Shown one piece after another: positions 53,579 to 60,913 of a stretch of DNA of 64,000 nucleotides. Position 1 is the stretch's first letter; each line of letters starts with the position of its first letter. Both the position numbers and the translations under genes were made by a program. Source of the DNA: UBA1715 sp964346725 (GTDB taxonomy: Bacteria > Bacteroidota > Bacteroidia > Bacteroidales > UBA1715); assembly GCA_964346725.1 (NCBI GenBank), contig CAYFVM010000005.1, forward strand, positions 30,246 through 94,245. The letters are read 5' to 3'. The notes under the pieces were generated by a model. It was not told where the DNA came from. It worked only from the letters and a program-made list of their open reading frames with translations, and made no database searches.

Positions 53579-54673
53579 TTATTGTACCACATTATTTGTT
53601 TTCAAGAAATTAATCAAATCGGTTGCCATATTTGCTTGTTGTGCAGCGCAAGGGTGCCAATCGGCTCCGGTACCTAGTGTTGGCGTAAAGTCAAAACGGT
53701 AGAACGGATGTGCTGTTGTGTTAAATTCTGTTTGAATTTCGTTCAAAATACTTTTTACCATTAACAACCCATCACCTTGCATCATACTGCCTGTAAGCAA
53801 GACAAATGAGGAGTTCGGATAGTTCGCAATGATATTGTTCAAGAATGTGCGGTAGGTACTTGCAAAGGCTGCAGAATCAAAAGCTGGTTTATTCTGATTA
53901 CCTGCCAAGCCATAATTCCATGTGTCGTTAGTTCCTAAATTGATGAATACAACATCAGGAGTGAATTTTGTAAAATCCCAATTTGTACTGGCATTAATCC
54001 ATGTCTTGAAATAATTATCAGGCATCATGCCGTAGGCAGAATTTTGGTCGCCATAGTTTGTGTAAATGCCAATACCAGAGCGAGCAACTACCATAGTTTC
54101 GGCATTAAATTCTTTTGCAGTAAGATACGCAAAGCCGTGGCAGAAGTTTGATGTAGAGTCGTTGAATGCTGAACGATTAGTTACTTCTGTTCCATATCCG
54201 CAAGTGATAGAGTTTCCAATAAATTCAAATTTCACTGACTTTGCTGCCGGTTTTGAAAGTGAAGCATTTTCGTCTATCACGAATCCGTAGAATTGAGGAT
54301 TTTTGAAAATCCCTTCCGAACAAAGTGTAATGGTAACGCTGTGCGTACCTTCAGCAAGTCCTTGTGCAAGCATAAATTCATTGTCTTTTACCCATCGTGC
54401 ATTAGAGCGAGTATATAATTTAAATGGTTCCATGTCGTCAATCTCTACCCAATAATATGCCACAACTTTGCTGAATATTGCAGACAATGATGTGCCGGTA
54501 AAATTGGTAGAAATAGAACTTCCCGGATAGAGATATTGTGCTGATGTGCCATCAATAATCATACGACCTTCGTAGGTGATGTTTTCGTCGGTAAACGAAA
54601 TTGTTTTTTGAGGAATTGCATTCACGGTGATATAAATTGAATCTTTAATTTCGGGACGAGCTGTGCTTATTGC
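53579..54673 (-). CDS. CE2-like SGNH esterase, start hidden in assembly gap
   Basis: Two-domain acetyl esterase layout: an N-terminal jelly-roll region (YEGRMIIDGTSAQYLYPGSS ... NFTGTSLSAIF) followed by an SGNH domain with IGNSITCGYG (nucleophile Ser), LGTNDTWNYG and the C-terminal DWHP (Asp/His). This order is that of carbohydrate esterase family 2, which deacetylates xylan or other glycans. The protein ends at NVVQ. The start is not visible: the frame runs into the N gap at 54674, and a good promoter box just beyond the gap (54781-54788) suggests the ATG lies within it. Confidence 0.82.
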   Translation of the reverse strand, partial: AISTARPEIKDSIYITVNAIPQKTISFTDENITYEGRMIIDGTSAQYLYPGSSISTNFTGTSLSAIFSKVVAYYWVEIDDMEPFKLYTRSNARWVKDNEFMLAQGLAEGTHSVTITLCSEGIFKNPQFYGFVIDENASLSKPAAKSVKFEFIGNSITCGYGTEVTNRSAFNDSTSNFCHGFAYLTAKEFNAETMVVARSGIGIYTNYGDQNSAYGMMPDNYFKTWINASTNWDFTKFTPDVVFINLGTNDTWNYGLAGNQNKPAFDSAAFASTYRTFLNNIIANYPNSSFVLLTGSMMQGDGLLMVKSILNEIQTEFNTTAHPFYRFDFTPTLGTGADWHPCAAQQANMATDLINFLKTNNVVQ

Positions 54674-54773
54674 NNNNNNNNNNNNNNNNNNNNNNNNNNN
54701 NNNNNNNNNNNNNNNNNNNNNNNNNNNNNNNNNNNNNNNNNNNNNNNNNNNNNNNNNNNNNNNNNNNNNNNNN
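54674..54773. other. Assembly gap of 100 N
   Basis: Exactly 100 unknown bases at the 5' end of the CE2-like esterase gene; the signal peptide and start codon probably lie here. Confidence 0.95.
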
Positions 54774-54780
54774 ATTGTGT

Positions 54781-54788
54781 CAAAAATA
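54781..54788 (-). promoter_or_regulatory. Promoter -7 box for the CE2-like esterase
   Basis: Minus strand TATTTTTG, a perfect TAnnTTTG box, eight bases from the gap edge. It argues against the in-frame upstream ATG at 54844 being the start. Confidence 0.45.
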
Positions 54789-54911
54789 AAAAAAATAAAT
54801 GAGTATTGGTTCTTCAAAGAGAAAATCTTTATTCGGTTATCCATTCAGCTCGCTTGTTGTCATTATCCGAATTTTGTAGGTGTAGTTGCAAATTAAAATG
54901 TAGAATAACAG

Positions 54912-54943
54912 AAAAAAAAGGCTATCGTTTGAGGATAGCCTTT
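54912..54943 (-). terminator. Intrinsic terminator after DUF1573 gene
   Basis: GGCTATC (54920-54926) and GATAGCC (54934-54940) with a 7-base loop; on the minus strand the stem is followed by eight T. It ends the DUF1573 transcript. Confidence 0.85.
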
Positions 54944-54967
54944 GTGTGAAGAATAAAAAAAGAGTCT

Positions 54968-55396
54968 TTATTTTTTTACAACGGTGCCGGTAAATACCAG
55001 CGTTTGTTCGGTTGGTTTTGCATTTGAAGTAACCACTGCCGTTTTAGAAAATTTGCCGCCGGTTGCTGCGTCAAATGTTACCTGAATTTCGCCTTTTTGT
55101 CCCGGCATGATTGGCGTTTTTGGCCAAATGGCATCGGTACAGTTGCAAGCCGGTTCTACTTTCGATATAATTAACGGCGCATTTCCTGTGTTGGTAAATA
55201 CATATACCACATCAACAGGTTTGCCTTGCGGAATTTCACCAAAGTTGTAAGACTCTTTTTCCCACGTAATGCTTGGTGCTTTTAATTCGCTTGCGTTAAG
55301 CTGTTTGTTTGTTGGGTCGCCTCCCCACTGCGCAAATGAAACAAATGGTAGTACACTTGCAAATGCCAAAGCTAAAAGTAATCGTTTCATAATCAT
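54968..55396 (-). CDS. DUF1573 exported protein
   Basis: A 142-residue protein with a signal peptide (~3-22, ends SFAQ) and one DUF1573 Ig-like domain at ~42-140. The domain shows the family pattern FGEIPQGKPVDVVYVFTNTG, then VEPACNCTDAIWP with the conserved Cys pair. Function unknown; such proteins are common and abundant in the Bacteroidota envelope. ATG 55390 (MKRLLL) is an equally good start. It is a single-gene unit ending at a strong terminator. Confidence 0.87.
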   Translation of the reverse strand: MIMKRLLLALAFASVLPFVSFAQWGGDPTNKQLNASELKAPSITWEKESYNFGEIPQGKPVDVVYVFTNTGNAPLIISKVEPACNCTDAIWPKTPIMPGQKGEIQVTFDAATGGKFSKTAVVTSNAKPTEQTLVFTGTVVKK

Positions 55397-55514
55397 TAGT
55401 ATTTATCTGTTAGACAAAGAACGCAATTAAAATGTTACATTCAAATGAGAAAATAACAAAAACCTTGCCAGTATTTGAAACGTAATTTCTGGGTATTTAG
55501 TCTGCATAAAATTA

Positions 55515-55522
55515 TATCTTTG
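55515..55522 (+). promoter_or_regulatory. Promoter -7 box for the HisIE-like gene
   Basis: TATCTTTG, perfect box, ending 19 bases before ATG 55542 and 10 before ATG 55533. The short distance favours the ATG at 55542. Confidence 0.55.
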
Positions 55523-55541
55523 CCACAAATATATGTTTGCA

Positions 55542-56135
55542 ATGAAACTCAATTTTTCTCAAAACAACGGCTTGGTACAGGCAGCCGTGCAAGATAGTCG
55601 TTCCAACAAAATTCTTCGTATGGGTTTTATTAACAAAGAAACTCTTTCAACGATAACGGAAACGAAACAGGTATATTTGTTTTCGTCGGCAAGCAACAAG
55701 CCGGAACTCATTACCGCCGGAGAATACAACAAACCAATGCAAGTGGTAGATATAGTGACAGACCAAGACGGCCTTTCTGTTGTAATTAAAGCATTGCCCG
55801 AAGGTTCAACAACCGGTGCAAATGCGTTTTTGGGAGAAAAAAATCTTGACGATTTGGCATTTCTTTCATATTTGCAAGATTTCATAGAACGTCGCAAACG
55901 TGAAATGCCCGAAGGTTCGTACACAACTAAATTGTTTACCAAAGGCATCAACAAAATATCACAAAAAGTTGGCGAAGAAGCTATTGAAACCATTATAGAA
56001 GCAACCAATGGTACCAAAGAACAATTGTTGTACGAAACGTCAGATTTGATTTACCACCTTATCGTATTGCTTACCGAGAAAGGTTTGCGCATAGAAGATT
56101 TAGCGCGCGAATTGAAGGCTCGCCACAAAGAGTAG
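55542..56135 (+). CDS. HisIE-like protein: degenerate HisI plus intact HisE domain
   Basis: HisIE normally performs steps two and three of histidine synthesis. In this 197-residue protein the C-terminal HisE (phosphoribosyl-ATP pyrophosphatase) domain at ~108-197 keeps KGINKISQKVGEEAIETII and the ETSDLIYHLIVLL metal-binding helix. The N-terminal HisI region aligns along its length, but its zinc Cys are gone: the DCDxD position reads VTDQD, CHTG reads STTG and the third Cys position is non-Cys. The cyclohydrolase is therefore probably dead. No other his gene is nearby. The ATG at 55533 is an alternative start. Confidence 0.8.
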   Translation: MKLNFSQNNGLVQAAVQDSRSNKILRMGFINKETLSTITETKQVYLFSSASNKPELITAGEYNKPMQVVDIVTDQDGLSVVIKALPEGSTTGANAFLGEKNLDDLAFLSYLQDFIERRKREMPEGSYTTKLFTKGINKISQKVGEEAIETIIEATNGTKEQLLYETSDLIYHLIVLLTEKGLRIEDLARELKARHKE

Positions 56136-56142
56136 CGGCAGC

Positions 56143-56448
56143 TTACTTGTTTTTTATCCGTTGCCAAATGTGCCGAAAAGCCGCCTTTGGTGAATAAACA
56201 ATCATGCGAGGGCCTGTCCAGCGCATAACTTCACGTACCTTTTCTCGCATGTCGGTTTTGTAGCAATGCGTGGCGCAATCTTTACACGCCGGTTTTGTTT
56301 GCCCGTAGCGGCAGTGCGTCAATCGTTTTTCTGCATAGTCTATAAGTTGGCTGTATTCTTCGGGAATTTCCTTTGCGCGCAAGCGGTGTCGGCAGTATAG
56401 ACCAACCATCAGACGAATTGTTTGTTTGTCTTGTTCTGTTTTATTCAT
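56143..56448 (-). CDS. YgbA-like nitrous oxide-stimulated promoter family protein
   Basis: Small cysteine-rich protein matching the family named for nitrous-oxide-stimulated promoters (YgbA in E. coli, linked to nitrosative stress recovery). The 101-residue protein has LYCRHRLRAKEIPEEYSQLI (~17-36) and the C-terminal cluster HCRYGQTKPACKDCATHCYK (~49-68), giving four closely spaced Cys. ATG 56448 is chosen over 56514 because the promoter box lies between them. The reaction is not known. Converges with the HisIE-like gene. Confidence 0.85.
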   Translation of the reverse strand: MNKTEQDKQTIRLMVGLYCRHRLRAKEIPEEYSQLIDYAEKRLTHCRYGQTKPACKDCATHCYKTDMREKVREVMRWTGPRMIVYSPKAAFRHIWQRIKNK

Positions 56449-56455
56449 AGCGTTA

Positions 56456-56463
56456 CAAAGATA
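56456..56463 (-). promoter_or_regulatory. Promoter -7 box for YgbA-like gene
   Basis: Minus strand TATCTTTG, perfect box seven bases from the ATG, with a TTG 16 bases further upstream. The leader would be about five bases, almost leaderless. Confidence 0.6.
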
Positions 56464-56566
56464 CTCAAAGACGTTTTTGCAAGCCCCTTTTTTGTCTATT
56501 TGTTTGCCATACACCCGATAACGGCGTTATTTTTTCAAAAAAAGTATTTCAAATACATAAAAAGTG

Positions 56567-56574
56567 TACATTTG
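56567..56574 (+). promoter_or_regulatory. Promoter -7 box for coiled-coil protein gene
   Basis: TACATTTG, perfect box, ending 25 bases before ATG 56600. Confidence 0.55.
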
Positions 56575-56599
56575 TAAAAATTATAAAAATAAAAAGAAA

Positions 56600-57481
56600 A
56601 TGAATTCAAAAGGTGGTTACATTTCTTTGGCCGTTGCTATTCTTTTAGCATTGGGTCTTGGCTATTTTGTATGGCAAAATACACAATTACAAAGTGAGAT
56701 AGTATCGTTAAAAGATACCGTTTCGGTGGCTCATGTTGAAAAATCTAAATTGTTGAATAATCTTGATTCTCTTGAAGTAGAAATCAAAAAACAAGTAGCA
56801 GCAAACGATGAAATGGATTCTGTACTTGCACAACGTTTGGTAGAAATAGAACAAACTCGTGCAGAATTGGCAGTAGCAAAGGCTGATGCAGCTTTAGTGG
56901 CTAAGTATAGAAAACAAATCGCAGTGTTGCGTCAAACAGCTGAACAATTTATTCGTGAAAACAATATGTTGAAACACAAAGTTGATTCGTTGAGTTTTGA
57001 AAACAATACGAAACAACAGAAAATTGACACTATGACGATTTTGGATTACCAAAAAACACAACAAATTGAAAACTTGAGCCAGAAAGTAGAAGTTGGTTCT
57101 CAGTTGCGCATTGGTGATTTGGTATCTAAAGGATACAACAAAAGCGGCAAAGTGGCAACAAAAGCTCGTAGAACTAGCAAAATTGGTGTTGCAGGAACAT
57201 TACTCAAAAACAATTTGGCAGAACCGGGAAACAAAGTGTTGTTCGTAAGAATTATAGCTCCAAACGGAACAGTCCTTACTGCTAACAATGCAAATCAGTT
57301 CGATTTTGAAGGGAAAACAATTATGTATACTGAAAAGAAAGATCTTGAGTATAACAATGAAGATGCTAAATTTGAGATATTCTTTGATGCTTCAAATGAA
57401 ACATTGGCTGTAGGAACCTATCAAATTTCGATATTCTGCAATGGCAAGGAAATCGGAAAATCGACATTAGGTTTGCAATAA
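56600..57481 (+). CDS. Membrane-anchored coiled-coil protein of unknown function
   Basis: I do not recognise a named family. The 293-residue protein starts MNSKGGYISLAVAILLALGL with a signal anchor (~7-22), followed by a long heptad-rich coiled coil (~28-170) and a C-terminal beta-type domain (~180-293) with KVLFVRIIAPNGTVL and GTYQISIFCNGKEIG. The layout fits an envelope or periplasmic structural protein. The start at 56600 is placed after the promoter box; the upstream in-frame ATG at 56564 overlaps it. A hairpin follows the gene. Confidence 0.65.
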   Translation: MNSKGGYISLAVAILLALGLGYFVWQNTQLQSEIVSLKDTVSVAHVEKSKLLNNLDSLEVEIKKQVAANDEMDSVLAQRLVEIEQTRAELAVAKADAALVAKYRKQIAVLRQTAEQFIRENNMLKHKVDSLSFENNTKQQKIDTMTILDYQKTQQIENLSQKVEVGSQLRIGDLVSKGYNKSGKVATKARRTSKIGVAGTLLKNNLAEPGNKVLFVRIIAPNGTVLTANNANQFDFEGKTIMYTEKKDLEYNNEDAKFEIFFDASNETLAVGTYQISIFCNGKEIGKSTLGLQ

Positions 57482-57490
57482 AACTTTTAC

Positions 57491-57498
57491 TACATTTG
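57491..57498 (+). promoter_or_regulatory. Possible promoter -7 box for greA
   Basis: TACATTTG, perfect box, 70 bases before the greA ATG. It precedes the hairpin at 57512-57533, which would then lie in the greA leader RNA. Confidence 0.4.
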
Positions 57499-57511
57499 TG
57501 AAAATAATATG

Positions 57512-57544
57512 GGAATCCCGATTGCGGGATTCCTTTTGTTTTGT
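57512..57544 (+). terminator. Terminator-like hairpin upstream of greA
   Basis: GGAATCCC (57512-57519) and GGGATTCC (57526-57533) with a 6-base loop, then TTTTGTTTTGT. It ends the coiled-coil protein transcript and, if the promoter at 57491 is real, could attenuate greA. Confidence 0.75.
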
Positions 57545-57568
57545 ATAAATCAATAAAAAATATTTCTT

Positions 57569-58042
57569 ATGGCGAAGATTTCTTATGTAACAGAAGAAGG
57601 CTTGCGTAAACTACAGCAAGAGTTGGATCAATTAACGGCAGTAGAACGCCCAAAAATTTCACAACAGATTGCCGAAGCGCGCGATAAAGGCGACCTTTCG
57701 GAAAATGCAGAGTATGACGCGGCAAAAGAGGCTCAGGGATTATTGGAATTACGTATTTCAAAATTACAGGAAACCATTATCAATTCCCGAATACTAGATG
57801 AATCTAAATTAGATAATTCAACCGTACAGATACTTTCAAAAGTAACTGTTCGTAATCAGCGCAATAATGCAATAATGCAATTTATATTAGTTGCAGAATC
57901 AGAGGCAGATTTGAAAGAGGGTAAAATCTCTATTAACACTCCTATTGCCAAAGGTTTGCTTGGCAAAAAAGTAGGCGATGTGGCTGAAATTCAAGTTCCT
58001 GCTGGAAAAATGCCTTTTGAAATTGTTGAAATAACACGTTAA
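57569..58042 (+). CDS. greA: Transcription elongation factor GreA
   Basis: Rescues backtracked RNA polymerase by stimulating RNA cleavage. The 157-residue protein has the N-terminal coiled coil with the acidic tip (EARDKGDLSENAEYDAAKEAQG, ~35-56, includes the catalytic acidic pair) and the C-terminal FKBP-like domain with SINTPIAKGLLGKKVGD. Normal length. The HIT gene follows after four bases. Confidence 0.96.
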   Translation: MAKISYVTEEGLRKLQQELDQLTAVERPKISQQIAEARDKGDLSENAEYDAAKEAQGLLELRISKLQETIINSRILDESKLDNSTVQILSKVTVRNQRNNAIMQFILVAESEADLKEGKISINTPIAKGLLGKKVGDVAEIQVPAGKMPFEIVEITR

Positions 58043-58046
58043 TACT

Positions 58047-58445
58047 ATGGCTTCTATTTTTTCAAAAATCGTAGCAGGCGAAATCCCTGCATATAAAGTA
58101 GCCGAAAACGATCAATTTTTGGCATTCTTGGATATCAGTCCTATGACTATGGGACATACATTGGTAATCCCTAAACAAGAAATTCCATACATTTTTGATG
58201 TAGAAGATGACTTGTTGGGCGCAATGATGGTGTTTGCAAAGAGAGTTGCAAAAGCCGTAGAAAAAAGCGTGGAATGCGCTCGCATTGGCGTTGGTGTAGT
58301 TGGGTTGGAAGTTCCTCATTGTCATATTCACCTAATCCCCTTGCATAACTCGGTAGGCGAGATGAATTTTGGCGGACCAAAGCTTTCTCCTTCACAAGAC
58401 GAGTTGCTTGCTATGGCGCAAAAAATTAAATCAAATTTTGAATAA
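58047..58445 (+). CDS. HIT family nucleotide hydrolase/transferase
   Basis: Histidine-triad protein, likely hydrolysing AMP-linked small molecules. The 132-residue protein has SIFSKIVAGEIPAYKV at the N-terminus, typical of HINT-branch members, and the triad HCHIHLIPLH near residue 93, with the central catalytic His present. It shares the greA transcript. Confidence 0.93.
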   Translation: MASIFSKIVAGEIPAYKVAENDQFLAFLDISPMTMGHTLVIPKQEIPYIFDVEDDLLGAMMVFAKRVAKAVEKSVECARIGVGVVGLEVPHCHIHLIPLHNSVGEMNFGGPKLSPSQDELLAMAQKIKSNFE

Positions 58446-58462
58446 ACGACCATTTCCATTCT

Positions 58463-59773
58463 ATGGATAAAATTGTCATTTACACCGAATCAAAGTTCTT
58501 GCCCGAAAAAAAATATGTGTTCCAAGTTATTCTTGGTGAGATACTTGGGTTAGAATACGAGGTTTTTGATACTTCGGTAAGTCAGGTGTATAAATTCGTG
58601 TTACCGAATGGCAATTTTATAGAGTTTGCCGATGAATTTTTTACCTATATCCCCGAATCTATTGGATATTGCAATAAAAAATATCTTCCTACCAAAACTA
58701 CGGAACTCAAAAATGTCTTGCAAGACTCGGTTCCTTTTTTGTATGGAAACAATCGGTTTACAAACCATGGTGCTTCAGTGTATTGTGGTGGCGACATTAT
58801 AGGGAGCGCATTTTTCATGTTAAGCCGCTGGGAAGAAGCTATAGCTGAGAATTACGACGGCTACGGCCGATTTCTCGAAAAAGAAGCTTGTGCCGTAAAT
58901 TTCGGAATTATTCGTAAACCGGTAGTGCATATTTATGCGGAATTAGTACGTAAGTTCTTAAAAGAATTTGGCATAGATGTTCCACAACGTCACAAGTACA
59001 AGAAAATTCTTTCTCACGATGTTGATTGCATATATAAATGGGGAAATACGCTCGATTTTATAAAAAGTTGTTTGGGCGACTTGTTTAAACGTGTATCTAT
59101 ACGATCATTTCAGACTTCGTTGCAAATGAGAAAGTGCAATCAAGACCCGTATGATACCTTCAATTTTTTGATGGATTTGAGCGAAAAAAACAATCAAAAA
59201 TCAATCTTCTATTTCCTATACACAAAGCGAAATGAAACACAGCTTGCAACAGAAAAAGGAAAACAAATAATCAATGCAATTAAAGATAGAAAACACGAGA
59301 TAGGTATTCACTCAAATTATTTCTTGGAATCAGACGTTGAACGAATGAAAGCTGACCAAAAATTCTATGAAACTATTTTTAATCATTCTCTTGTAAAAAA
59401 TCGTCAGCATTATTTGAAAATGCGAGTGCCACAAACGCTTCGTGCCTTGGAAGAAATAGGGATAACACAAGATAGTAGTTTATATTATCCGCATTTCCCG
59501 GGCTTTAGAACAGGTATGTGTATAGAACATTCTTTGTTTGATTGCGAAACGCGCAAAGTTATGAAAATTAAAGAATTACCTCTTACACTTATGGATGTTT
59601 CTTTGCAAGATGCACGTAAGTATAAAGAAGCCGAAGAATGGGTTGATTCACTTATGGCAGCCGTGAAACGCTATCATGGAAGTTTTGTCTGTCTTTGGCA
59701 CAATAGCAGTTTCTGTTCTATGGAATGGAAATACTTAGACGGATTGTATGCGCACATTGTTGAAGGTGAGTAA
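58463..59773 (+). CDS. Polysaccharide deacetylase-like protein (DUF7033 type)
   Basis: The 436-residue protein resembles a Bacteroidota group with an N-terminal DUF7033-like domain (~1-170) and a NodB-like barrel. Barrel features are LSHDVDCIYKW (~190, the Asp of a D-H-H site), EIGIHSNYFLE (~282), LKMRVPQTLRALEEIG and PGFRTGMC. The usual HxxxH is incomplete: HSNYF has no second His, so metal binding must differ from classic CE4 enzymes. Such genes often belong to glycan pathways. It lies 17 bases after the HIT gene. Confidence 0.7.
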   Translation: MDKIVIYTESKFLPEKKYVFQVILGEILGLEYEVFDTSVSQVYKFVLPNGNFIEFADEFFTYIPESIGYCNKKYLPTKTTELKNVLQDSVPFLYGNNRFTNHGASVYCGGDIIGSAFFMLSRWEEAIAENYDGYGRFLEKEACAVNFGIIRKPVVHIYAELVRKFLKEFGIDVPQRHKYKKILSHDVDCIYKWGNTLDFIKSCLGDLFKRVSIRSFQTSLQMRKCNQDPYDTFNFLMDLSEKNNQKSIFYFLYTKRNETQLATEKGKQIINAIKDRKHEIGIHSNYFLESDVERMKADQKFYETIFNHSLVKNRQHYLKMRVPQTLRALEEIGITQDSSLYYPHFPGFRTGMCIEHSLFDCETRKVMKIKELPLTLMDVSLQDARKYKEAEEWVDSLMAAVKRYHGSFVCLWHNSSFCSMEWKYLDGLYAHIVEGE

Positions 59774-59878
59774 GCAGAATCTCCTTCTATGGTTGCATGA
59801 TTTTTTTCTTCTTGGTGTAAATGCAATAATTTTTTCGACCTATATATCGCAATAGAGAAAATCATATAAATAAATCTG

Positions 59879-59886
59879 TATTTTTG
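59879..59886 (+). promoter_or_regulatory. Promoter -7 box for aroC
   Basis: TATTTTTG, perfect box, ending 16 bases before the aroC ATG. Confidence 0.55.
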
Positions 59887-59902
59887 TAAAAAAGTCTTCT
59901 GT

Positions 59903-60871
59903 ATGAACACATTTGGAATAAATTTTAGGGTTGAAATTTTTGGAGAAAGCCACGGCGTGCGCATTGGCGTTATTGTTGATGGCTGTCCTGCCGGTATCCC
60001 TTTGTGTGAAAATGATTTTACCGAAGACTTGCAGCGTCGTCGCTCGGGTGGACTTGGCTCTACACCCCGCATTGAGTCCGACTTGCCAACAATTGTAAGT
60101 GGCGTGTTTGAGGGGAAAACCTGTGGAACGCCCATTACCATTTTGTTCGAAAACACCAATACAAAATCAGGAGATTACGCCAATTTGCGCAATCAACCTC
60201 GCCCCGGCCATGCCGATTTTACAGGCGCAAAAAAATACGATGGATGCAACGATCCACGTGGCGGCGGACATTTCTCGGGCCGCATTACTTTAGGGCTTGT
60301 GGCTGCCGGAGTTATTGCTAAAAAAATAATAGCACCTATTCAAATTTCAGCTGACTTAGTTGAGGTTGGAGGGAGCGCCGATATTGAAACAGCTATTCAA
60401 GAAGCCATCCGTGCAAAAGATTCTGTTGGCGGAATGGTTACCTGCACTTGCAAAAACGTGCCCGTGGGTTTGGGCGAGCCTTTCTTTGATTCGGTAGAGT
60501 CAGAAATTGCTCACATAATTTTTGCTATCCCTGCTATCAAGAGCATTGAGTTTGGCAGTGGTATAGCTGCTGCTAAAATGCGAGGTAGCGAGCATAACGA
60601 TTTGATAGTAGACGAAAAAGGAACCACCAACACCAACTATGCCGGAGGAATTAATGGTGGAATTACCAACGGAAACAATATAGAATTTCGTGTGGCGGTA
60701 AAACCAACTGCAAGCATAGCACAACCGCAAGAAACCTATAATTTTTCTACCAAACAAGTGGAACCGCTTACTATTGTAGGTCGCCACGATGCTTGTATAG
60801 CGGTGCGCGTGCCGGTTATTGTAGAGTCGGTGGCTGCAATCGCTTTGGCCGATTTATCATTACGCCGTTAA
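59903..60871 (+). CDS. aroC: Chorismate synthase, shortened form
   Basis: Last enzyme of the shikimate pathway, FMN-dependent, making chorismate for aromatic amino acids. The 322-residue protein has GESHG (~16, catalytic His), RPGHADFTGAKKYDGCNDPRGGGHFSGR (shown in part: RPGHADFTG and RGGGHFSGR), SEHND and the C-terminal GRHDACIAVRVPVI. It is about 30-40 residues shorter than usual; the loop after EVGG, which in E. coli contains NPFFCPD, is missing. The catalytic His residues are kept, so it is probably active. Confidence 0.94.
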   Translation: MNTFGINFRVEIFGESHGVRIGVIVDGCPAGIPLCENDFTEDLQRRRSGGLGSTPRIESDLPTIVSGVFEGKTCGTPITILFENTNTKSGDYANLRNQPRPGHADFTGAKKYDGCNDPRGGGHFSGRITLGLVAAGVIAKKIIAPIQISADLVEVGGSADIETAIQEAIRAKDSVGGMVTCTCKNVPVGLGEPFFDSVESEIAHIIFAIPAIKSIEFGSGIAAAKMRGSEHNDLIVDEKGTTNTNYAGGINGGITNGNNIEFRVAVKPTASIAQPQETYNFSTKQVEPLTIVGRHDACIAVRVPVIVESVAAIALADLSLRR

Positions 60872-60901
60872 AACATAACTCATAATTCATAACTATTTCC
60901 A

Positions 60902-60909
60902 TATCTTTG
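60902..60909 (+). promoter_or_regulatory. Promoter -7 box for HHH/beta-barrel gene
   Basis: TATCTTTG, perfect box, only four bases before ATG 60914 and ten before ATG 60920. The transcript would be nearly leaderless, favouring the second ATG. Confidence 0.5.
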
Positions 60910-60913
60910 TGGC

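Noticed and set aside
60255..60260. CACGTG in aroC as parS
   Set aside because: Flanks are not symmetrical beyond CCACGTGG and it encodes the conserved DPRGGG motif.
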